Source of the DNA: Pseudaquabacterium pictum
GTDB taxonomy: Bacteria > Pseudomonadota > Gammaproteobacteria > Burkholderiales > Burkholderiaceae_C
Direction of reading: 5' to 3'
DNA length: 33,969 bases
Assembly (NCBI RefSeq): GCF_005403045.1
Contig: NZ_BJCL01000028.1
Coordinates: 1 to 33,969 of the forward strand
The position numbers were made by a program, and so were the translations under genes. Below are positions 26,854 to 33,969 of the stretch, piece after piece; within the stretch, counting starts at the first letter, position 1; every line of letters begins with the position of its first letter. The notes below the pieces were generated by a model, which saw only the letters and a program-made list of their open reading frames with translations, ran no database searches and was not told where the DNA came from.

Positions 26854-28456
26854 GGCCGCCGCCGGCCACCCAGTCGACCAGCGCATCCAGCGCCGGCCGC
26901 GCCGCCACCGCGTTGGGGTGGTTGAGGAAGCCCACCACCACCCAAGGCCGGCCCTGCGGGTCGGTCACATAGCCGGCCAGCGCGCTCACATCCCGCAGCA
27001 GGCCGGTCTTCAGCCGGGCCTGGCCCATGGCGGGACCGGCGGTCAGGCGGTTGCGCAGCGTGCCGTCCACACCGGCCAGCGGCAGGCTCATCAGCAGATC
27101 GGGTGCCCAACGCCCCTGGTGCGCGGCCAGCAGCACCTGGGCCAGCGCCCGCGGGCTGATGCGCTCGGCGCGTGACAGCCCCGAGCCGTTGTCCACCACC
27201 AGGCCGGGCGCGTCGATGCGGCGCGCAGCCAGCCACTGGCGCACCGCGCGGTCGGCCAGCGCGCGGGTGGTCAGGTCCGGGTTGTCGGCCATCGCCGCCA
27301 CGCCCAGCTGCAGGTACAGCAGGCGGGTGTAGACGTTGCTGGACTGCTTGTTCAGCGTGCGCAGCAGCTCGCCCCAGGGCCGCGCCTGGTGGCTGGCCAG
27401 CAGGCGCAGGCCGGGCCCGCTGACGGCGCGCTGCGCGCCCGGCACCACCACCGCGGCACCCGGCCGCAGCGGCGGCAGTTGCGCAGCCTGCTGCGCGGCC
27501 GTGAGCAGCGGCACGCTGGGTGCCTCGGCCTCGCGCACCTGGCCGCTCCAGCTGCCGCCCAGGCTGGCCCACAGCCAGCGCAACTGGCGCTCGGCCAGGG
27601 CCAGCGGATCCAGCAGGTACAGGCTGGGCCGCTGGGTGCAGGCCTTGGGAAAGCCGCCCTGCAGGCGGATGCGCAGCACGCCGGGCTCGGCCGCGTCGGC
27701 CGGCGGCGGACTCTGCCAGTCCTGCAGCCATTCGGCACAGGGCCGGTCGCTCGGCCGCAGGGCACTGGTGTCGAACACCAGGCCGGGCAGCGGCGGCAGG
27801 GCCCGGGCCTGCAGCGCGGCGCCCTCGCTGCTGATCTCGATCTGCAGCAGGTGGCTGTTGAGCTGCAGCGCATCGGGCACCAGGTTGTAGGCGAACTCGG
27901 GCCGCTCGTCGAAGGGCGCGGCCTCGCGCTCGGGCCGCGATGGGCGGAACAGCGTGCGGTCGATGACGATGTCGCCGGCCAGCATGCGGAGGCCGTGCAC
28001 CTGGCGCAGCTCCAGCAGCAGGGCCCACAGCTGCGGCAGGTCGAACTCGGGGTCGGCGCCGCCGCGCAGCACCAGGTCGCCGGCCAGCACATCGCCTTGC
28101 TGCGGCGCGCGGGTCAGCAGCTCGGTGAAGCCGCGCACGTTGGGGCCGATCTGGTCCAGCGCCACGATGCTGGTCAGCAGCTTCAGTGTGGACGCCGGCT
28201 GCATCGGCCGGTCGGCCTGGTGGGCCCAGCGCGGGGCCAACCGGCTGGCCAGGCTGTTGCCGACGGGCAGCACGATGGCGCCCAGTGCATCGGCCGGCAC
28301 CCGCGCCTGGTGCAGGGCCTGCAGCACCGGCTCGGGCAGCGGCTGGTCGCGGGCTGCCGCGGGCAGCCAGGCCAGTGCAGCCAGCAGACTCAGGCCCGCC
28401 GGGAGGCGGGCGGCAGGGCGGCGGACTTGGCGGCTGTCTGGGCGGGTGGCTTGCAC
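26822..28456 (-). CDS. dacB: D-alanyl-D-alanine carboxypeptidase/endopeptidase (PBP4 type)
   Basis: The protein of about 544 residues is a class C type-4 penicillin-binding protein that trims or cuts peptidoglycan cross-links in the periplasm. Motifs are S89-T-L-K92 in [11 protein letters not shown]372-S-N374 in SSNVYTR and K483-T-G485 in [16 protein letters not shown]. Signal-peptide-like residues are at about 19-36. The start is uncertain: the GTG at 28456 was chosen because it puts a typical signal sequence near the N-terminus and the upstream frame (to 28594) overlaps the hydrolase gene. It follows the lipoprotein hydrolase gene by 28 bp on the same strand and overlaps pncB by 32 bp. Confidence 0.92.
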   Translation of the reverse strand: MQATRPDSRQVRRPAARLPAGLSLLAALAWLPAAARDQPLPEPVLQALHQARVPADALGAIVLPVGNSLASRLAPRWAHQADRPMQPASTLKLLTSIVALDQIGPNVRGFTELLTRAPQQGDVLAGDLVLRGGADPEFDLPQLWALLLELRQVHGLRMLAGDIVIDRTLFRPSRPEREAAPFDERPEFAYNLVPDALQLNSHLLQIEISSEGAALQARALPPLPGLVFDTSALRPSDRPCAEWLQDWQSPPPADAAEPGVLRIRLQGGFPKACTQRPSLYLLDPLALAERQLRWLWASLGGSWSGQVREAEAPSVPLLTAAQQAAQLPPLRPGAAVVVPGAQRAVSGPGLRLLASHQARPWGELLRTLNKQSSNVYTRLLYLQLGVAAMADNPDLTTRALADRAVRQWLAARRIDAPGLVVDNGSGLSRAERISPRALAQVLLAAHQGRWAPDLLMSLPLAGVDGTLRNRLTAGPAMGQARLKTGLLRDVSALAGYVTDPQGRPWVVVGFLNHPNAVAARPALDALVDWVAGGGLSPASPAPAR

Positions 28457-28484
28457 CCGCCCAAGTATCGCCGTCCGCCTGGCC

Positions 28485-29948
28485 TCAAGGCGCCGGGCAG
28501 GCGCCCGGCAGCGATGCCGCGATGCCGCCGCGCAGGGCGCGGGTGGTGCCGCCGTCGTCCTGGCCCAGGGTGTCGCGGGTGTAGGTGCAACCATAGGTGG
28601 GCGCCGCCACGGTGGCCGCGGTCACCACGTCATCGCCGCTGGGCTTGATGCCGTCACGCTCCCACTTGACCATCGCCTCGAAGGCGTCCACCTGCTCGGC
28701 CACGGTGAAGTCGCAATGGCTGGCGCCGCGGATGGCGCGCTGCACCAGCCACTGGCTGTTGCCCTTGGCTGCCACCCGCTTCTGGTAGACCTGCTGCATG
28801 CTGAACGGCACGAACAGGTCGCCCAGCGTGTGGATGGACACCACCGGGATCTTGATCTCGCCGTTGATCTGCGGGATCCAGCGCAGGCCATCGCGGCGCA
28901 GGCGGTTGGCTTCCGGTGCGGCCGTCAGCTTCAGCGCCGCTGCGTTCAGCGCGGTGCTGCCCGCCTCGTCGCCGTCGATCTTGTAGGTGAAGGCGTTGGT
29001 GTCGAGGATGCTGGCGTTGAGGATGCCGGTGATGGTGCCGTCACCGCCCAGCGCGCCCCACATCGACGGGAAGCTGCCGCCGAAGGCCAGGCCCTGGGCG
29101 AACAACGGCCGCGGGCCGCCGGTGATGTTCTGCAGCACCGAGACGAACTTGGCGCCGGTGGCGGTGGGCACGCTGGGGAAGGTGGTGAACAGGGTGCTGG
29201 TCACCTGCGTGCTGATGTCGGCCCAGTTGGCCGACGGGTACTTGGGCAGGCCGGCCAGGGCCTGGGCGCTCATCTGCACCGCGGCGAACTGGTTGAACAG
29301 CTCGGCATCGCCCATCACGCCGCACATCGGCACGGCGCCGTGGTAGGCCACCTTGTTGACCGCGGTGGCGGCGGCCTCGGCCTCGATCGCCGCGCCGGTG
29401 ATGTGGCCGCCCATCGAGTGGCCGGTGATGTAGATGCGGCTGGGCGCGGCCAGGGTGCGCCCGGCCGCCGTGGTGATGGTGTTGAAGTTCAGCACCAGCT
29501 TGTTGGTGTCCTCGACGCCGGCGCGCACGTCGTAGTAGTTGCGGCTGTAGCTGGAGGCCGCCCAGGCATAGCCCTGCTGGATCAGGTGGCGGCGGATCGA
29601 CGGCGGGCCGACGGTCAGCGCGGGGATGTTGCCGCGGAAGCCGTGGGCGTACATCACCAGCTTGCCGTTCCAGTTGGCGGGCACCTCGATCTGGTACGAC
29701 GCGCCGTCCAGCACGCCGGCATAGCGGCTGGTGGTGGCCATGTCGACGGTGTCGCCGGCGGCAGCCGCCATCGGCGCGAAGGTGGTCGCGGCCGTGGTGG
29801 TGAAGGTGCGGCTGTCCTGCGGGCGGGTGGGCTCGGGCACGGGGGCCGGCACGGTGCCGGCGCCGTCGCCATCGCCGCCGCCGCAGGCGGCCAGCATCAG
29901 CGCCAGGGCGGCCAGGGTGACGGGGCGCAGCGCGATCATCTTGTTCAT
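28485..29948 (-). CDS. Lipoprotein alpha/beta hydrolase
   Basis: The 487-residue protein begins with a lipoprotein signal (lipobox L19-A-A-C22), followed by a Gly/Pro-rich linker. The alpha/beta hydrolase domain has MYAHGFRG (99-106), nucleophile S178 in GHSMGG, a likely D377 in HTLGDLFVP and H411 in GASHCDF. It should be anchored in the outer membrane or facing the periplasm and hydrolyse an ester or related bond; it shares traits with extracellular esterases and polymer depolymerases, but no substrate is visible. A strong AGGAG (29959-29955) lies 6 nt before the ATG at 29948. dacB follows 28 bp downstream. Confidence 0.87.
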   Translation of the reverse strand: MNKMIALRPVTLAALALMLAACGGGDGDGAGTVPAPVPEPTRPQDSRTFTTTAATTFAPMAAAAGDTVDMATTSRYAGVLDGASYQIEVPANWNGKLVMYAHGFRGNIPALTVGPPSIRRHLIQQGYAWAASSYSRNYYDVRAGVEDTNKLVLNFNTITTAAGRTLAAPSRIYITGHSMGGHITGAAIEAEAAATAVNKVAYHGAVPMCGVMGDAELFNQFAAVQMSAQALAGLPKYPSANWADISTQVTSTLFTTFPSVPTATGAKFVSVLQNITGGPRPLFAQGLAFGGSFPSMWGALGGDGTITGILNASILDTNAFTYKIDGDEAGSTALNAAALKLTAAPEANRLRRDGLRWIPQINGEIKIPVVSIHTLGDLFVPFSMQQVYQKRVAAKGNSQWLVQRAIRGASHCDFTVAEQVDAFEAMVKWERDGIKPSGDDVVTAATVAAPTYGCTYTRDTLGQDDGGTTRALRGGIAASLPGACPAP

Positions 29949-30023
29949 CGTTGTCTCCTCAAGGTGGGCGCGCCAGCGTAGCGGGCGCCGCGCGCCGCCG
30001 CGCGGGGGCTTTCCCTCGAAGCG

Positions 30024-30037
30024 GTCACCCGGGTGAC
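30024..30037. promoter_or_regulatory. Perfect 14-bp palindrome upstream of the lipoprotein hydrolase
   Basis: GTCACCCGGGTGAC is a perfect palindrome in the 120-bp gap between the patatin and lipoprotein hydrolase genes. It could be an operator. A near copy (GTCACCCGGGTGCC) is at 19299-19312 in another gap. The CACCCGGGTG core also occurs by composition inside genes, so significance is modest. Confidence 0.3.
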
Positions 30038-30040
30038 AAG

Positions 30041-30057
30041 CGGCCCGCCACGGGCCG
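30041..30057 (-). terminator. Terminator-like hairpin after the patatin gene
   Basis: CGGCCCG (30041-30047) and CGGGCCG (30051-30057) form a perfect 7-bp stem with a 3-nt loop, 11 bp after the patatin stop codon on the minus strand, followed by only a weak T-tract (CTTGTC). Confidence 0.45.
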
Positions 30058-30068
30058 ATGCAAGGCCG

Positions 30069-31970
30069 CTACAGCGGCGGCCGCACCCGCAGTTCGGGCC
30101 TGGGCACGGGCTGGAAACCGCTGCGCAGGCCAGGCTGGGCCAGGGTGCCGACCAGCACGCCCAGCGCATCGACCACCGCCCGCAGCGCGGCCTGCTGGTC
30201 GGCGGTGAGCGGCGCCTCGTAGCCGGCCGGCGATGGTGCCGACGGGTCGCCGGCGCGGTCGATCAGCGCGTGCAGCGGCGTGGCATGCGGCAGGGCCGGG
30301 TCCAGCGCCGTCAGCACGCCGGGGGCGCGCTCCTGGACCATCTTCAGCAGCACGCCCAGGCGCACCCAGCGCTGCTCGTCCCAGCCCGGCGCCTGCGGGC
30401 CGTCGGCCTGCTCGGCCACGAAGCGGGCCACCAGCGACAGCGCGGCACGCTCGCCGCGCTCGGCAACGGCCTGGATCACCGGGCCTTCCATGTTCAGGTT
30501 CAGGCCGCCCTCGGTGGGCAGCAGGCGCACCCGGGCGATGCGGTCGCGCACGCCGGGCATGCGCGACAGGGCGTTGTCGTTCCAGTTCTGCATGGCGCCC
30601 AGGATGGCGGAGAAGAAGCCGCCGAAGCGCGCCGCGCCGTCCACGCCTTCCTGGTCGAAACGGTTCCAGCGCTCGCCGTAGCCGGTGTCGTAGGCCTCGG
30701 GCAGGTAGGTGTCGGGGCGGCCGGGGATGGCGTCCTCCAGGTTGATGCCGAAGGTGGGCCAACTGGGCACCAGGCCGTCGAACAGGTGCATCGGGAAGTT
30801 GCTGCTGATGCCGCCGTCGCTGAACCAGCAGCGGCGGAACGGGGCGCGGCCGACCTGGTCATGGTCGATGGCCCACAGCGGCAGCGCGGCGAACAGCAGC
30901 GGGAAGCTCAGGCTCATGCGCGCGGCCAGGATCACCGGGAAGTGGCGCGGATGCGGCAGCTCCAGCAGGCCCAGGGCCTGGGCATCGGCGGCGCTGGGGT
31001 CGCGTTCCTCACGGCCGGGCTCGGGTTGCCAGGTGCGGCCGTGCTGCACCATCCAGTCCAGCACGGCCGGCGGCAGGTAGCGGGCCAGCTCGGCGCGGCT
31101 GAAGAACAGCCGGTCGCGGCTGCGGAAGCGGCTGCCCTGCTCATTGGGCTCGGCCAGCGGAAAGATGTAGGGCCGGCCATGGCCCAGGTTGGTGGAGAAC
31201 ATCTGCAGGTCGATGGACTTGCGGGTGGCGCCGGGGGGCAGCGGCAGGCGTTCGGGCGGGTGGCCGGGCGCATCCCACAGGTCGCCGAAGGTCAGTGGCG
31301 GATCGGCCGGCTGGCGGCCGGCGGCACGCTGGATCAGGCTGTGCAGCCAGGGCGTCAGCGCTTCATGCTGCGGGTCTTCGGTGAGGCCGGTGCACAGGCC
31401 GAAGCCGTTGTCGACCACTGCGCCAGTGATGTCCTTGAAGGTCATCCAGCCGATCAGGCCGGTGCCGGCCACCGCCAGCGTCAGCAGCGCCGCCAGCATG
31501 CCGCCGATGCCCAACGCCAGCACGGCCAGCAGCGCGGCGCCGAGCGCGCCCGGCCAGTAGGCCTTCACCGCGCCGGTGACCATGGCCAGGATGCGCTGGT
31601 TGGTGGTGCCGGAATTCAGCGCATTGACCAGCACGCTGAACAGCCGGCGCGTGGCCGGCTGCGGCTGGAACAGGCTGAGCAGCTTGCGCTGGCCGGGGCG
31701 CACCTCGGTCTTCAGCTCCTCGGGCAGCGACTTCAGCAGGTCGAAGCCGGCGCGGCTGCCGGCCTGGCGGCGCTGGAACTCGGCCGCGGCGGTCACCGCC
31801 GCGGCGATGGCGCCGGCCGAGGTGCCGCCGATGTTCTTGAAGCGGTAGTGGTGCGACAACCGCTCGATCGCGCCGGGGTAGACCACGCCGCTGGTGATGC
31901 CGCCCTTCATCACCAGGTCGCAGAAGCGGTCGGCAGGCGGCTCGGCGGCCGGGGTGCGGTGGTCGGGCAT
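30069..31970 (-). CDS. Membrane patatin-like phospholipase
   Basis: The protein of about 633 residues has the patatin catalytic dyad: oxyanion loop KGGITSG (22-28), nucleophile S51 in GTSAG and D385 in FSDGGISSNFP. Between them, residues about 141-176 form a strongly hydrophobic hairpin of two predicted membrane helices, so the enzyme is likely anchored in the inner membrane. The C-terminal part (about 440-600) is helical and unrecognised. It should cleave lipid acyl esters. The ATG at 31970 was chosen because it starts a few residues before the conserved DLVMKGG; an ATG at 32051 adds 27 residues with no recognisable feature. It follows the alpha/beta hydrolase gene on the same strand. Confidence 0.85.
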   Translation of the reverse strand: MPDHRTPAAEPPADRFCDLVMKGGITSGVVYPGAIERLSHHYRFKNIGGTSAGAIAAAVTAAAEFQRRQAGSRAGFDLLKSLPEELKTEVRPGQRKLLSLFQPQPATRRLFSVLVNALNSGTTNQRILAMVTGAVKAYWPGALGAALLAVLALGIGGMLAALLTLAVAGTGLIGWMTFKDITGAVVDNGFGLCTGLTEDPQHEALTPWLHSLIQRAAGRQPADPPLTFGDLWDAPGHPPERLPLPPGATRKSIDLQMFSTNLGHGRPYIFPLAEPNEQGSRFRSRDRLFFSRAELARYLPPAVLDWMVQHGRTWQPEPGREERDPSAADAQALGLLELPHPRHFPVILAARMSLSFPLLFAALPLWAIDHDQVGRAPFRRCWFSDGGISSNFPMHLFDGLVPSWPTFGINLEDAIPGRPDTYLPEAYDTGYGERWNRFDQEGVDGAARFGGFFSAILGAMQNWNDNALSRMPGVRDRIARVRLLPTEGGLNLNMEGPVIQAVAERGERAALSLVARFVAEQADGPQAPGWDEQRWVRLGVLLKMVQERAPGVLTALDPALPHATPLHALIDRAGDPSAPSPAGYEAPLTADQQAALRAVVDALGVLVGTLAQPGLRSGFQPVPRPELRVRPPL

Positions 31971-32088
31971 GGTGGCAGGCTCGTGGCGGACAGGGGGCTG
32001 CGACGGTCGCAGATCCGGCTGCGGCTGTCCATCCCGCAGAGCGCGCGACATCCACCGGCCGGCGCAGGCGGCGGCCGGACGACTGGAC

Positions 32089-33018
32089 CTAATCCTTCAG
32101 GAACGCGTCCACCGCAGCCAGCGATGTGGCCGCCGCCTCTTCCTGCGGCAGGTGGCCCACACCGGGCAGGGCCACCAGGCGGGCCTGCGGCATGGCGCGC
32201 TGGTAGTCGGCCGCGTTGGACACCGGAATCATCTGGTCGGCCTGGCCCCAGACCAGCAGCGTAGGCGCGGTGATGCGGCGCAGCCAGGGCTCGGGCGGCT
32301 GCAGCACCAGCTGGCCCATGCGGTCGAGCAGGGCCTGGCGGTTACCCGGGGCCCGCATCAGGTCGTGGTACCGGTCCACCCGCGCATCGGTCATCGCCGC
32401 CGGGTCGGCATAGGCCGGCTGCAGGCTGGCGCGCAGCAGGGGCCGCGGCAGGGTCCAGCGCAGCAGGCCGGTGACCCAGCCGACCTCGGGCGCCTTGCCG
32501 TAGTCGAAGCCGGGGCTGGCGAAGCCGTCGGGCGCCACCAGCACCAGCTTGTGCACCCGGTCGGGGTGTTCGGCGGCAAAGCGCCAGGCCAGCCGCCCGC
32601 CCATCGAGTGGCCGACGATGCTGGCGCGCTGCAGGCCCAGCTGGTCCAGCAGCGCCAGCAGCACCTGCATGCCGCGCTCGTCGGTGTACTGGCCCAGGCG
32701 GTCGGGCACGCTGAGGCCGGCGCCGGGCTGGTCGTAGCGGATCACGCGGTGCGTGGCCTGCAGGCCGACGGCCCAGTCGTCCCAGGTGTGCACGCTGCCG
32801 CCGAAGCCGTGCAGCAGGACCACCGCCGGCGCGTCCTTCGGGCCGCTGTCGCGCAGGTGCAGGCGCATGCCGTCGACGGTGGCGAAATCGGCCGCGCTGC
32901 TGGCGTGGCGGGCCTCCAGCGTGGCGCGCGGGATGTCCGGCGTCCAGGCCCACCAGCCCCCCAGGGCCAGCAGCAGTGCGGCGATGCCCAGCATGGCGCG
33001 GACGCGGGGCCGGCGCAT
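32089..33018 (-). CDS. Membrane-anchored alpha/beta hydrolase
   Basis: The 309-residue protein has an N-terminal membrane anchor (about residues 7-25), then an alpha/beta hydrolase fold with VVLLHGFGGS (67-75), nucleophile S138 in GHSMGG, D261 in WGQADQMIP and H289 in GVGHLPQEE. This triad fits esterases, lipases and C-C hydrolases; the substrate is unknown. The ATG at 33018 shares one base with the stop codon of the LacI-family gene (TGATG), so the two are translationally coupled and probably form one transcription unit. Confidence 0.9.
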   Translation of the reverse strand: MRRPRVRAMLGIAALLLALGGWWAWTPDIPRATLEARHASSAADFATVDGMRLHLRDSGPKDAPAVVLLHGFGGSVHTWDDWAVGLQATHRVIRYDQPGAGLSVPDRLGQYTDERGMQVLLALLDQLGLQRASIVGHSMGGRLAWRFAAEHPDRVHKLVLVAPDGFASPGFDYGKAPEVGWVTGLLRWTLPRPLLRASLQPAYADPAAMTDARVDRYHDLMRAPGNRQALLDRMGQLVLQPPEPWLRRITAPTLLVWGQADQMIPVSNAADYQRAMPQARLVALPGVGHLPQEEAAATSLAAVDAFLKD

Positions 33019-33969
33019 CAGCCCGGGCGGGCGGGGCCGCTGCTGTCGCGCACCACCAGCGTGGTGGCCAGCTGCACGCTGCGGCAGCGCTCGCCCGCCA
33101 GCTGCGACAGCAGCGACTGCACCAGCGCCTGGCCGGCATCGGCAATCGGCTGGCGCACGGTGGACAGCGGCGGGTGGAAATGCTCGGCCAGCGCGATGTC
33201 GTCGTAACCCACGACACGCACGTCCTCGGGCACACGCACGCCGCGCTGGCGCAGCGCGCTGACCGCGGTCATCGCCATCAGGTCGCTGGCAGCGAACAGC
33301 GCGTCGAAGGCCAGCCCCTGCTGCAGCACGGTGGCGATCTCCTGCTGGATGCGCTCGGTGACGAAGGGCACGGCGCGGCTCAGCGCCGCATCGGGCGCCA
33401 GGCCAACGTCGGCGTGGGCGGCCAGCCAGCCTTCGCGGCGCTGGCCGATCTCGGGCAGCGCGGGGTCGCCCATGAACAGCACCCGCTTCGCCCCGCCAGC
33501 CAGCAGGTGGGCGGTGGCCAGGCGGCCGCCGGCCAGGTTGTCGCCACCCACGGTGGCATACAGCTGCTGCGGCAGCTGTGCACCCCACACCACGAAGGGC
33601 ACGCCCTGCACCGCCATGCTGTTGAGCTGGTCATGGTGGTGCCACTGGCCCACCAGCACGATGCCCATGGCCCGGCCGGTGTGGAAGACCTGGGCCGCCT
33701 GGTCCAGCCGGTCGGCGTCGACCCGGGTCAGCAGCATGTCGTGGCCACGCTCGGTCAGCGCATCGGCCACGCTGCCGATCAGGCTCAGGAAGAACGGATC
33801 GGACAGGTGCTGCCGGGTGTGCGGGTCGTACGGCACGATCACCGCCACGGTGTTGTTGTGGCCCAGGCGCAGGTTCTGCGCGCCAATGTTGATGCTGTAG
33901 TTCAGCGAGCGGGCCAGCTCGGCGATGCGGCCGCGGGTCTCGGCATTGACCAGCGCGCTGCCGGCCAGC
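33018..33969 (-). CDS. LacI-family transcriptional regulator (N-terminus cut by window edge)
   Basis: The gene runs off the right edge. The visible part has the end of the DNA-binding/hinge region (LVNAETRGRIAELARSLNYSIN and QNLRLGHNNTVAVIVP) and the complete periplasmic-binding-protein-like ligand domain, including YDDIALAEHFHPPLSTVRQP near the C-terminus, which is typical of LacI/GalR sugar-responsive repressors. The helix-turn-helix lies outside the window. The ligand is not known. Its stop codon overlaps the start of the alpha/beta hydrolase gene, which it may co-regulate, although LacI repressors more often control genes on their other side. Confidence 0.92.
   Translation of the reverse strand, partial: LAGSALVNAETRGRIAELARSLNYSINIGAQNLRLGHNNTVAVIVPYDPHTRQHLSDPFFLSLIGSVADALTERGHDMLLTRVDADRLDQAAQVFHTGRAMGIVLVGQWHHHDQLNSMAVQGVPFVVWGAQLPQQLYATVGGDNLAGGRLATAHLLAGGAKRVLFMGDPALPEIGQRREGWLAAHADVGLAPDAALSRAVPFVTERIQQEIATVLQQGLAFDALFAASDLMAMTAVSALRQRGVRVPEDVRVVGYDDIALAEHFHPPLSTVRQPIADAGQALVQSLLSQLAGERCRSVQLATTLVVRDSSGPARPG

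Overview
The window is about 34 kb of a very GC-rich chromosome with dense, ordinary housekeeping genes and short intergenic gaps. Protein sequences and gene order (recA-recX-sucC; mreB-mreC-mreD-mrdA-rodA divergent from gatCAB; pyrE back-to-back with an exonuclease III gene) point to a betaproteobacterium of the order Burkholderiales, probably near the Rubrivivax/Leptothrix/Ideonella group. The genus is an inference. I see no rRNA, tRNA, insertion sequence, prophage, integrase or CRISPR array, and no stretch over 300 bases lacks a gene.

Layout. 1-1929 (minus): start of sucC, then recX and recA, with an SOS (LexA) box at the recA promoter. 2042-4373 (plus): an OmpR-type response regulator and its TctE-like histidine kinase behind what looks like an FNR-type class II promoter. 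4343-5269 (minus): a 3-hydroxyisobutyrate dehydrogenase-family enzyme. 5376-11221 (minus): the rod-shape operon mreB, mreC, mreD, mrdA, rodA, mostly joined by ATGA overlaps. 11451-14690 (plus): gatCAB, the Glu/Asp-tRNA amidotransferase. 14659-16081 (minus): a DUF4124 exported protein and pyrE. 16091-16885 (plus): exonuclease III, only 9 bp from pyrE and starting at TTG. 16928-18187 (minus): a cyclic-nucleotide-binding domain protein with a FliG C-terminal-like domain. 18364-19224 (minus): an enoyl-CoA hydratase. 19323-23576 (minus): a secreted metzincin-like protease, a DsbA-fold protein that has lost both active-site cysteines, and a large winged-helix/ATPase regulator. 23660-24451 (plus): a nitroreductase. 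24470-25561 (minus): an exported class C-type serine hydrolase. 25651-26853 (plus): pncB. 26822-33969 (minus): dacB, a lipoprotein alpha/beta hydrolase, a membrane patatin, another alpha/beta hydrolase and a truncated LacI-family regulator.

How it fits together. Most of the window serves cell-wall elongation (mre/mrd/rod, dacB), translation fidelity (gatCAB), DNA repair (recA, recX, xth) and nucleotide/NAD supply (pyrE, pncB). The less ordinary material is the cNMP/FliG-C fusion, the regulator/cysteine-free DsbA/protease group, the run of lipase-like hydrolases next to a LacI regulator, and several compact regulatory arrangements: the FNR-type site at exactly -41.5, the shared ribosome-binding segment of pyrE and xth, and the leader hairpin of gatC. 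I found nothing that I would call a complete new defence or mobile system.
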